Source of the DNA: Crambe crambe
Lineage: Eukaryota; Porifera; Demospongiae; Poecilosclerida; Crambeidae
NCBI GenBank assembly: GCA_963924555.1
Contig: OZ004596.1
Location: forward strand, 3,668,139-3,732,138
DNA length: 64,000 nucleotides
Direction: 5' to 3'
Numbering within the stretch: the stretch's first letter is position 1; each line of letters starts with the position of its first letter. This document shows positions 24,600-35,095 of this stretch, piece by piece. Position numbers and translations under genes: made by a program. The notes under the pieces are model-generated. The model was not told where the DNA came from, ran no database searches, and saw only the letters and a list, made by a program, of their open reading frames with translations.

Positions 24600-24684
24600 T
24601 GACACTATTTACGATCATATTTTAACCGTACAACACTGCTCAATTTCGATCCTTGCTTCTCCTCAAGAGTAGTACTGGAGTATC

Positions 24685-27133
24685 ATGCATAAAGTCTTCC
24701 TCCTTCTTCAGTTCTTGCAGGTACTCAATGATCAGTAGTAGAATTTTAGCGTCCTTCCCCACCAAAACTCCATAGGCCCAAAAGAAATAATTTTTGCTAG
24801 GAATACCCCTGATGCATGTCCATTGAGTATGCTTATCTACACTGCATGACCATTATGTAGGTGTTACCATTGATTTGTGGGGGACCTCTGTATGCTGGGA
24901 ATAGTGAGGATGTAGTTCCAGCTAACGTCAACACAAATGATGGAGCAGTGCTACGATCCAAAAGGCAATCGGGCACTAGAGACTGGATAGTTTCTGCCTT
25001 CTCACAGGTCAGTTTCTTTACACAATATAGATTTTAAGAATTTATCCTCATCCTGTAAATTTTTATACATCTTTTTGCAGTGCTCAGTTACTTGTGGTGG
25101 TGGATTAAGGACTCGATCAGTGCGATGTCTTGATGAAGATGGAGTCATTTCCAGTGATTGCAGTCCTAATAGACCTGTCAGTTTTGAATTCTGCAACCAA
25201 ATCGACTGTGTGACAAATAGTAAGCTTTCCACAATAGAACTATAACAATAAGACATGAACTGGTCAATCCCTAACCATTTAAAGGAACAACTGACCAAAT
25301 TTCAGTATTCAAAGCATTACAGAACAACTGAATGTTGACCAAACTCTATAGCTGTTGAACTTTAGCACTCAAGCCTCTTTCCTAGTCGGTTATAATAATT
25401 ATCAAGTATTCTTTACTTGTACAGATCCTGATTCCAGTCTCCTTCCAGCAACTGATAGTTATAACTTTAACAACCCTGATGGCTCTAGGTCCATCATTCA
25501 ATTTGAAAATCAAGGCTCTGGTGACTACAGGATTCAACAAAACACCACAGAATCAGATGGTGTCCTCACTTCCGTCGATCAAGACAGTATGAGTACACAG
25601 ACGAGAATTCAAACTTCTGGAGTCGCTAGCAACATAAATATTCAACCAATCGGTGATGATGACTTTGCCTTATTGGTGGATGGAAATAGCATATTGAACT
25701 TTAATATTGATCGCTTTGTGGAAAGTAACGTTGGGAATGGACAGACAGTCACTTACCAAAACAACACACTTTCTATCCTCAATGGTGATACTGTGAATAA
25801 TATCAGCATGTTCACTTACTATGATGGTTTCCGTTTTTATCAGTTCAATGATACAAAGATAAATCCACTGAGTGGAAATGGAATGCTGTTCTATAGCCCC
25901 GATTCAGGAATGGCTGTCTATTCCATCGACCCTCAGTTCACTTCTTTTCTCAGTACAATGGTCAGTTCACTTCGGAATGAATCATCTACTGAAATGTCTC
26001 CCAGTGTTCCTGTCGTTACTACAGGAATTGTATTTCCAACTGTACCAACAATCACATTCATTATACCGCTAAGCAGTGCTCCTGTGCCAACAGTTACACC
26101 TGCACCTACTACTCCACAACCACCTGGGACTACTGCTGACCCAGTGACTGCCGATCCAGCAACTACTATTCCTCTGCCACCAGCAACTACCGGCCAGCAA
26201 CAACCAGCAACTACCGGCCCGCAACAACCAGCAACTACCGGCCCGCAACAACCAGCAACTACCGGCCCGCAACAACCAGCAACTACCGGCCCGCAACAAC
26301 CAGCAACTACCGGCCCGCAACAACCAGCAACTACCGGCCCGCAACAACCAGCAACTACCGGCCCGCAACAACCAGCAACTACCGGCCCGCAACAACCAGC
26401 AACTACCGGCCCGCAACAACCAGCAACTACTGGCCCACAACAACCAGCAACTACCGCCCCGCAACAACCAGCAACTACTCCAGAACAAGGAGTAAGATCT
26501 ACAGCTGAGCCTACTGATCATCCCTCTATGCCCAGTAGTACTGATGAACCAGATGGATGTGAAACAAGGTCAAAGTCATCCGATCGTTCGAAAACTTCGA
26601 AAACCCATCGTCATTCGAAGAGCCATCGTCATATGAAGAGTCATCGTCATCATCACCATCACTCCAAATATCGAACTCATTCTCATGAAGATAAAACAAA
26701 GGAATGTAGCCCCAAAGTGAGACCACAACCAGTAACCACTGCTGAACAAGCACCGTCCACAGCTGAACCTACTGATAGATGCAAAGTAATGTCAAAATCA
26801 TCCAGGTCTCATGGTCACTCCAAAACTCGTCATTCCAAGCACCGAAGTCGTTCCCGTAGGGATGTCTCAGATGAATGTAGTGAAGAAACTGGTACCGAAG
26901 TAGACACCTCTCCTCACCTTCCTTCTCTCCCCAGTGTTGTTATCACAAGTGCACCAAACGAACGTTCCAGATCACGCTCGCGTGGAAGCCGTGGAAGGAA
27001 GAGTCGTAGAAGGAAGAGTCGTGGAAAGAAGGGTAAGAGAAAGAGCAAGCATCCCAGTTCAAAGAGTAGGACAAGTAAAAAATCTAAAAAGAGTCGCAAG
27101 CCAAAGAAGAAAGGTCGACGCTACTATTGGTGA
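24685..27133 (+). CDS. secreted TSP1 protein with new module, mucin-like repeats and polybasic tail (cluster gene A)
   Basis: Exons 24685-24720, 24861-25007, 25081-25219, 25425-27133 give 676 residues. Signal peptide (MHKVFLLLQFLQVLPLICGG); furin-type site RSKR at 44-47; one TSP1 repeat (about 53-107; W-I-V-S-A-F-S-Q-C, CGGG, six cysteines); an unrecognised module (about 108-310) starting SLLPATDSYNF and closing with NPLSGNGMLFY and MAVYS; about twelve PATTGPQQ repeats (about 360-460); a His-rich stretch (about 490-530) containing HRHHHHHSK; a second Ser/His/Arg segment; and a Lys/Arg/Ser tail ending RKPKKKGRRYYW. Intron phases (0,0,1) equal those of genes B and C, so they are tandem duplicates. 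The function is unknown. The layout suggests a matrix or mineral-binding protein. Confidence 0.85.
26180..26478 (+). repeat. 24-bp coding minisatellite (PATTGPQQ)
   Basis: About twelve nearly identical 24-bp units (CCAGCAACTACCGGCCCGCA then ACAA) inside gene A. Synonymous positions are almost invariant, which points to recent expansion or homogenisation. Thr-rich repeats of this type are usual O-glycosylation sites. Confidence 0.95.
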
Positions 27134-27858
27134 AGTACATACGTATACCAGCTTGATTGCAATTGAGAACATGAACTTATTAAACAGTTAGATTATGTAG
27201 AATAGTTTTAAAAAATTTTCCTGATAGTTTACAAGTTTGGGTTTGCTGATAAGTTCTACCTTGGCTCATGTTTCGTTCTATAACTGCATTTTTTCCCTTG
27301 CTGAACACAAAAAGTTTCCTTATCCAAGGGTATCTTACCCCCCTCCAACTGATACTAGGCTACATTTCTTGTTTGAGGATCTCTGGTGGTGGCTAGAGCA
27401 CATCTCAATCAGGTTCAATCATAGGAAAGAGAGAGAGAAAGAGGTGCCTTGGTGGTTAGTGTGATGGGGGATCATTGTAAGTGTTTTCCTTTTTCAAAAA
27501 TACCTGGTGATGCTATTAATTGGTGAGAGAAAGCTGTGGGGATATTTTAGCACAACCTGCAATTGTCATTTGCTAATTGAACTGGCCTCATGCACTGTAT
27601 GATCTAGGTGCTACTTTATTATAATGCCACCTCATTGTGCAGGCCATACCAAAATTGAACAATACCTTTTTGTTGTAAATTAATCTGAGGACTGCTGTAG
27701 GGCAACTGCTGCTATATAAAGCACTGCACTTTCTTTCCATCAGTTCCAGCTTCGCTGAAGTCTTCCATCCTCCTCTGGATTTTTTTTCGTCCTTCAAAAA
27801 CTAAATTTCATTTGGAATTTTTTCATCCTTCAACTTTCTTCTCCAATCAACCATTATC
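27134..27858. other. intergenic between cluster genes A and B
   Basis: It holds the 3' UTR of A and the promoter of B. A short GA-rich stretch lies near 27425. No coding signal is seen. Confidence 0.6.
27713..27720 (+). promoter_or_regulatory. possible TATA box of gene B
   Basis: TATATAAA, 139 bp upstream of the gene B start codon and followed by GCACTGCACTTTC. Confidence 0.45.
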
Positions 27859-29751
27859 ATGTACAAGGTTCTTCTTCTGCTGTTGGTTCAGGTAAGTAAA
27901 TTGATGCTATTAGTAATGCAAGATTATTAGCAATGCAAGATTATTATTTTTATCTCTGATATAGGTGTTTTCGCTTGGTCTAGGAAGTCCTATTCCAGGC
28001 AAGGATTCTGCAATCTTCAAGAGGCAGGTACCAGACACCAACCTACAATGGACTCTTTCATCATATTCAGAGGTAAGTCAACTTTTTCTTCTTCTTCTTT
28101 GTCGTCGTCGTCTTCTTCTTCTTTTTTCTTTTCTTTTTTACCTGTAAATCTTTTTTTTTTTCTTCTGCAGTGTACGGTATCTTGCGGTGGGGGGTTAAAG
28201 ATCCGCTCTGTGCGTTGCTTGGATGCAGATAATGTCATTTCCCGTGGCTGCAATCGACTCGGTTATATGCCAGCAAGCTACAAATATTGCAACCAGGTTG
28301 ACTGCGTGACCAACAGTAAGTCATATCATAAGATTATCATGATTATAATTAGGAAGTAGTCTTGTAATTTTCTTTGCAAGCAACGAGCTCACTGCATATT
28401 CTGCAGGCTATACCCAAGTTTAAGTTTGCAGGCGATGATGTGACGGATGACTAGTCATTTCACCATTGCATGCAGCTGCATCAGGTGACTAGTCATAATT
28501 TTCACTGTTGCATGCAGCTGCTGCGCTGCTTAGGGTCTTGTTGCTTAGGGTCTTGCATGTTGCGTGCATATGCTTGCTTGCATGAACTTATGTTGCAGCT
28601 GATTAAGCAATTATCTATTACAAGTAAAAGTGTTGAACTTGCTTGTAAGGTGTACTATTATCATTTTGTGACCTTTGGCTATTGTCTTTTGGCAGACCAT
28701 AACTAACTAGCTTGTAACATTGATTTTGGTGACCTTGTACTTGGCGACCTTACTAGTCTTTTGTGTTTGGCCCGCCTGTTGAAACCGCTGTGGTAACACT
28801 TCCTTGTTACATGTAAAGTGTTGATTTTGTACGTCTTACTTAGTCCTTTGTCTCTGGCAGGCTTTGGCGGGCATGCTCTGGGCTGTAATTATTATAATAC
28901 AGCTAAGCACTTCTACTCCTCCCTCTCTTTCCTTCTCGTCCTCCCCTCACTCTTCCTCCTTTACCTCTTCCCCTCTCTTCTTCACTTCACCTTTCCTCAT
29001 CTTCCCTCCTCACCCTCCATCCTCACCCCCACTATTTCTCCATCACCTTTCCAAAGCTTTCTCCTTCACCCCTCACTCACTTTCTAACTTAGGACACTAT
29101 AGGCACTGAATCTAGGCACTGAATCTTTCTTTCCTCACAGATACAGACTCCAATCTCTATCCTTCATCTAGTGTCTACAATTTTGCAAGGACTCCTGCAG
29201 GACTTCATGCTGTCTTCCATTATCAAAATGAGAGCATGTTTCGACTTAACAACACTGAGTTTGATAACACCGTCACTGTCATTGATAAGGCCCTCACTTC
29301 TTCAGGTGAAAGGACCACTCTCATGGTCTATGGAGCCAACAACAGCATCACCTTCAAGACTACCAACAATGTTATTTTTCTTCAGGTGGATGGAGCTAAT
29401 ATGATGAGCCTGAATGGTGCTATACAAGTGAGCATTCTTATCAATCAGACCCTCTCGTATCAAGATAATGTTATCACAATACTTCATGGTGCTGTGCTGA
29501 AAAACATCACTATGCTTGTTTTCTACGACAGCTACAAATTTTATAGCTTCGATGGTGGCAAGATGGTTCCCTTGAAAGGCCCCGGGGCACTCTGCTACAA
29601 TCCTACTACTGGATTAGTGATTTATTCTACCATTACCACCTTCAATATTCGAATCAATGAAGTAATCAATTCGATTTTGGCTGGGTCTGGTGCCGGTGGT
29701 AACAACCCTATGGCTCCCACTGGATCTGGTGACGACATGATGTTGCACTGA
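27859..29751 (+). CDS. secreted TSP1 plus module protein, short form (cluster gene B)
   Basis: Exons 27859-27891, 27965-28072, 28171-28315, 29141-29751 give 298 residues. Signal peptide MYKVLLLLLVQVFSLGLGS; a dibasic site FKR at 29-31 (weaker than in its neighbours, no Arg at P4); one TSP1 repeat (W-T-L-S-S-Y-S-E-C then TVSCGGGLKIRSVRC); then a single copy of the module seen in A and C (SNLYPSSVYNF, ILHGAVLKNITML, FYDSYKFYSFD, PLKGPGALCY, LVIYS). It stops 30 residues after the module, so the Thr/Pro, His and basic tails of A and C are absent. There are several N-glycosylation sites (NES, NNT, NQT, NIT). It could be a tail-less interaction partner of A and C; this is inference. Confidence 0.85.
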
Positions 29752-30594
29752 TCAAGTCTGTATCAGAACAATTTGAAGGAACTGTTGCTTGCAAACTAAG
29801 CTAACTTTTTACACACACACGAAAGATAATTCTCCATGCTTTATGTTGTCTTGTTCATTTTATTGTTATCTGCTAGGAACATACACATGCAGAATACAGG
29901 TATTCTATTATTGAGAAAAACTATATGGGGAGGGGGGAACTGAGGGGAACCTTTAGCTAGTTGTTTGTTGTTGTTGTTTTTTTGTTTGTTTGTTTTTGTT
30001 GTTTTTTTTTTTTTTTAAGGGGATCTTAAACCACTGTATACATTATATTATACTGAGGGGGAAGGGTGGAGTTTTAGTTCCCTTAATAAGAATTGGTCAA
30101 TGGATGCTGATGCATTTATAGCCTTGTTCCCAGGCCTATTTAACATTGGGCCTGGCTAATGCTATACTATTTGGCTTGAGCATTCAAAAGTGTATATACA
30201 TGGTTGAGTCATGAATGAAGGGTGCTTAGAATAGTCGTTAGGCAAGCATTGGCGATATCCTGTGGTTTGCTTAGTCTATTCCAATATCCTGTGGTTTTGA
30301 TTACACTCAAATATTGGAATGTATTCTAGCAACCCCTCCTTTCATGCTGACCACTTCTATTGATTGGTGCTTGGCTACTTTGAGGGAGTCAGCCAAACCA
30401 TATACAGCTGCTAAATGACATAATGCATTGACCTCTTCAGTACTTAAAGGCTGCATTTCTTTGCATTTTCACCGTCAGCCAAAGCTTAACTTATCTGCAA
30501 TTCTCCGATTCTCTCTTTCAGTTAGCTGTTTCATCATTAGTCAGAGATCTTTTTTCTCACCAACTGAATTCATCAAAGAAAGAAACCACTAATC
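29752..30594. other. intergenic between cluster genes B and C
   Basis: It holds a T/G-rich homopolymer-like stretch near 29960-30016. No gene was recognised. Confidence 0.6.
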
Positions 30595-32525
30595 ATGCTC
30601 CAAATCTTCCTACTACTAGGAGTAAGTCAAATTTCCAGTAACTATGTTGGAGTCACCTGCTATAGCTACCAGGCAGACCGATCATTCTTTCATGATAACT
30701 GTAGGTACTAACCCTTGGAAATTGCGGAGTTATATATAGCAGAAGTGTTTCATCACTGGAAAATGTGGCTTCTCTTGATCGATTCAGACGGATGTCAAAT
30801 GGACAGTGGAATATTTCAGATTTTTCAGAAGTAATTAACTTACACTAATGGCATGAAAGCAAGAAGGGTTAAGCTACACGATTCACCTTCCCTTTAATTT
30901 TAGCCACCTCCACAGTTAAAACAGTTCTCTCTGCAATGGCCTGCATGGCTATATGTATTATATCCTTTCAGTGTTCTGCTCCTTGTGATGGTGGATTGAA
31001 GGTTCGTTCAGTTCGGTGTTTGAATGAGGATGGAGTCATCTCTGAAAACTGTACCTATGAGAACAGACCTGCTAGCTATGAATTCTGCAATCAGATTGAC
31101 TGCACAACCAGAAGTAAGCACCACACATGCACAGATTAACTACCAACCCTAACAATACAAGCATGGACTAACTACGTGCAGGACAACAGCATAGAACTGC
31201 ATGTGTTTAATGTGGTAATGTATAATTTGTATGTGTGCAATTGTATAGGTCCTAACTTGAGTCTCCTTCCAGCAACAGGCACTTACAACTTCAATATCAA
31301 CGATGGGTCAACTGCTGAAGCTCAGTTTGAAAATCAAGGTTCCGGGAGCTATAGAGTCGTCCTTAAAAGCACTGAATCAGACAACACCACCACCACTCTG
31401 GATGTCAGAGTCACACCCATGGGCACACAAACTCGTGCTACAATTTCTGCAGCCAGTAATAATATCCGTTTTGCCAAGCATAATGATATCACATCATTAC
31501 TTGTGGATGGAGAAGAGATTTTGAGTTTGAACAATGCTGAATCTGTTAATATACCAAGCATTAAGAGCCTAGAATATAAGGATAAAAAGATATCCCTTGA
31601 TGGTGTTTCTCTGGTTAAAAATATCACCATGCTCTATTACCATGATGGTTTTCGATTTTACAAATTTGAAGGGAGTATTGTAAACCCTTTGAGTGGACCT
31701 GGAACTCTATACTATGATCGTATCAATAACAGGGCTTTGTACTCCATTCTACCTGATCTAAACACACAGCTGGATCGGGAAATCCAGTTACTTCAGAATA
31801 GAGGAGCCACTGATGTTAATCCTGAAAACCCGGGAGGACTAATTTCCACCACACTGCCTTTGCCAGATGTCCCCACTACTGCGCCACCACCGCCAAGTCC
31901 AACCGACTTGACAGCAACATTAATAATAACAAATGCTCCTGTTACTCCAGCTTCAACAAATGCTCCTGTTACTCCAGCTTCAACAAATGCTCCTGTTACT
32001 CCAGCTTCAACAAATGCTCCTGTTACTCCAGCTTCAACAAATGCTCCTGTTACTCCAGCTTCAACAGATGAACCTGACACTGAAGAACCTGAGACTGAAG
32101 AACCTGAGACTGAAGAACCTGATGTCGACTGTAATACTGACAGCTCGAGAACATCAAAGAAGACTCATTCTCATTCCAGGAAGTCACATTCACATTCACA
32201 TCCACATTCACATTCCAAGAGTCGCTCCATGAGTGACGATTCTGTGGAAATGGATGATAAGTGTGAATCTGCTACAAAGAAAAAACACACCTCCAAGACC
32301 ACTTCCAGGAAGAGTCCTAAAAAGAAAGGGAAGAGTCCCAGAATGAGAGGGATGACTCGTGGAAGCAAGAGAGCCACCCCTAGTACTCCAGAGATGTCTC
32401 CACGAGGTTCCCAAACAAGAAGCATGCCAGAAAGATCTCCACATGAGCATAGTCATCGTCACAGGGGGAGACACTCTATGCATCGCGGAGGTGTACGTTC
32501 CAGGAAATCCAGCAGAAGAAATTAG
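30595..32525 (+). CDS. secreted TSP1 plus module protein with His-rich and polybasic tail (cluster gene C)
   Basis: Exons 30595-30621, 30705-30830, 30972-31113, 31249-32525 give 523 residues. Signal peptide MLQIFLLLGVLTLG; furin-type site RFRR at 35-38; one TSP1 repeat (Q-W-N-I-S-D-F-S-E-C, CDGGLKVRSVRC); the module (SLLPATGTYNF, SLVKNITMLYY, GFRFYKFEG, NPLSGPGTLYY, RALYS); five copies of NAPVTPAST; an acidic EEPETEEPETEEP strip; an alternating Ser/His stretch (SHSHSHPHSHSKSRS); and a Lys/Arg/Ser/His tail ending in SRKSSRRN. Module and TSP1 are closest to gene A by eye. The acidic strip beside basic and His-rich blocks gives a strongly zwitterionic tail. Confidence 0.85.
31930..32065 (+). repeat. 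27-bp coding repeat (NAPVTPAST)
   Basis: Five near-perfect 27-bp copies (AATGCTCCTGTTACTCCAGC then TTCAACA) in gene C. The sequence differs from the gene A repeat, so the two Thr/Pro regions expanded independently. Confidence 0.95.
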
Positions 32526-32946
32526 AGCGATATCTGGACTTAGGACCAATTATATAGTGTGATTTCAGTCTTGTATAGCAGACATTTATTATGATTGTAC
32601 TCTTTTGATATTTTGCTGATGATACAACTATAGAAACATTTCACTTTGTGAACCAAGTGTTGAGTGTGTAGTGTGAACCATGTGCTAACATATCTCTGAT
32701 GATCTGAACCATGTGCTAACATATCTCTGATGATCTGAACCATGTGCTAACATATCTCTGATGATCTGAACCATGTGCTAACATATCTCTGATGATCTGA
32801 TAAGGAGACTGATGTTTCTAACATGTTCTCTGAGTGGTTGCATGCGCATTACTGCCTTCAGTAGCTATTTTAAAAGATGTTGCACTTCTATATAGCCATA
32901 AACTGTAACAGAGATATCTCTGGTGGCTATTTGCAATCAGTCAGTC
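32526..32946. other. intergenic between cluster genes C and D
   Basis: It includes the tandem repeat at 32675-32798 and a CTATATAG motif near 32888, about 60 bp upstream of gene D. No gene is seen. Confidence 0.6.
32675..32798. repeat. 31-bp tandem repeat, four copies
   Basis: Four almost identical copies of GAACCATGTGCTAACATATC plus TCTGATGATCT, placed just after gene C. Confidence 0.95.
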
Positions 32947-34626
32947 ATGATCAAAATACTAATTATTGTGTTGCAGCTACTACAGGTAATTATAGAGCCA
33001 GTTAAATAAAATTTCAAAGCTATATATTATACAGCTGGTTGTATTATCATGTTTTCAGGTGCAGAATTATGGTGGACCTTTTAAACAATGTGCTGCTGAG
33101 AAATATCCAGGCATGTTATTAACATTAGCTATAAATGAACACTATATAACTAGCTATAAATGAATCTCATTGCTATATAGATTTATATATGACCTATGGC
33201 ATTGCTTCTTTCTCTTCTTACAGTACCTACTACTGCTAGCAACAAAAATCAGTTCGACAAGCAGAAAATGAGAAACATGACAGAACCAGAAATGCATACT
33301 ACTCCTGCGGGCAAAGGGAATCACCATATGAATCATCTGAGTTCTGTGATGGGAGAATTTGATACCCAAATCAAGGAAGATGAAATCAAAGGCAACAATC
33401 ATCGTCGTTATCATAGAACTAAACGATCCGATCCTCTCAGTGAGAGATTAACATTTCAAGTGACCCCCCACACAATTGCACAAAAGTTCACACTACATAT
33501 CAATAATGGTCATGTGTTCCTCCTTCACAAAGAGAAGTGGATCATAGACCTGACAGATCCTGAAAAAATCGAACTCACAATTGGTGATACTGTGTGGTAC
33601 ACAAACAGGGTTATCTCCATTTCTTTTGGTGTCAAGGAAGTGAAATATTTTCCAGGAATCAGTACAATAACCGTCTACAATGGAACTCATGTTTATACAC
33701 TGACACCAGAAGCCTATCTTGTTGCAGTGGATGGAGAGCTTTTTGTGAGTGGGGGGAAAGCCTTCTACTCTAATAGTTCTCAATTCAATGAGCTGCTTAA
33801 CTATAAACTTAGGGGATTGTATTCAGCTGTAAACCAAAAGGATCCGATAGAGTTTAGAACTATTATAGGAGGAAGCAAGAAGCTTTGGATTGACAGTGTT
33901 CCTGTCATCATTCTCACCAATGCTGAGTTCAGAAAAATCTCCGACCATCAAAATTTAGTGTACAGAAGCAATATCTTACAGATCCAGGATGTCCTGGACA
34001 GTGCAACAAGAGAACTATTTCCAGGGATAGAACAGATTTTTCTTCTGAACAGATTAATGGAAGGACTTAAAAAGCACACACATATGAGAGTGAATGAGAT
34101 TACTGGAGGGGGACATCTGTATATTCACAAGGCAACTAACAATGCTTTTTATTCACAGGATCCAAGGGTTAACAGAAGGATTGTTGAATTCCTTGCATAC
34201 CTAATGCTACCATCTGACTACATTGTCTTTTCACTACAATATGAGCTGAGGAATAGAAAAATACCAAGCATAGCCATATTGGCTAATGGAAAGAAGGTAT
34301 TACGACTGTACCCAAATGAAGTTATCGGTCGAAGCATATCACCTAAACATTTTATAGCATATGGCAATAATACATTGTATGTTATGGAAAGTGACAAGAT
34401 ATTAGGTCTTATCAAGACTGTTTATGAGATTCTCTTCTATGATGAAAGAAATCTAGTTTCCTTCAGAGCTTCTTCACGAGAAATTCCAGGTGGTGGTCAG
34501 TTATTCATCAGTCGAGGCTTAGGAATCTATTCTCTTGATGCTCACCTTAATGATAGGATAGGGAGTGCCCTTGTCACCGCTGGGGACTCTGCACCTCCAA
34601 TTCATCCACCAACCAAAAAAGAATAG
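32947..34626 (+). CDS. secreted multi-module protein without TSP1 (cluster gene D)
   Basis: Exons 32947-32985, 33059-33110, 33224-34626 give 497 residues. The second intron uses a GC donor (GCATGT); this is the only choice that keeps phase. Signal peptide MIKILIIVLQLLQ; a furin-type site RTKR at 95-98 after a His/Met-rich propeptide (MHTTPAGKGNHHMNHLSS); then about three diverged copies of the cluster module, each closing with a Gly/tyrosine motif: LFVSGGKAFYS, GGGHLYIHKATNNAFYS and GGGQLFISRGLGIYS. There is no TSP1, no Thr/Pro repeat and no basic tail. It links the single-module genes A-C to the large gene E. The module copies are too diverged to call with certainty from reading alone. Confidence 0.8.
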
Positions 34627-35095
34627 CGGTTTCTTGGTGTTGCATTTATTTTAGTTAATGTGTATAACAACAACAACAACAACGATAATAACAATAAAGT
34701 CAAAACAATTATTATCTTAATATCTTTTGTGGTTATCAACGTAGCAAACAATAAAGACAAAGAGCTGGCAACCATACAATCATATTTTGACCAAAATACT
34801 GAAATTTACTAGTATAAAGTGACTGAAATGAGGGCAAATCAAAGTTGACAGGTTGGAGGCACTGGTATAATAAAGCTAGAGCTAACATCATGGGGCAGAC
34901 TGAGAGCTATACTGCTTACTGATTTGTGTCGTGGATGGAGCGACAAGCGCGGAGTTGGCCGGCTAAAATGCGCATGCGTAGAAATTATCATCAAACCATT
35001 CACGAGCTAAACAATGGTGAAGGCGGGCGCCCCTCCGGCAGCTATACTCGCGTCCTAGCGCCTTGCTAACCAGATGCAGCTACGCCGCAGCTGCA
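34627..35095. other. intergenic between cluster genes D and E
   Basis: It contains a short (AAC)n run at about 34665-34682 and an unusually GC- and CpG-rich stretch at about 34935-35090 just before the gene E start, which may be its promoter. Confidence 0.55.

Larger units (their letters stand above)
22629..24684. other. intergenic, 2 kb
   Basis: It separates the sulfotransferase start from the first gene of the secreted cluster. Open frames here are short and show no family. The only structure I see is the ATT microsatellite at 23951-24018. Confidence 0.6.

Noticed and set aside
26069..26521. Minus-strand frame with SCWLLRAG repeats
   Set aside because: It is the antisense of the Thr/Pro repeat of gene A.
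24685..27133. Gene A considered as an ADAMTS-like or thrombospondin gene because of TSP1
   Set aside because: There is no metalloprotease, disintegrin, EGF or thrombospondin C-terminal domain. The TSP1 repeat is single and is followed by an unrelated module.
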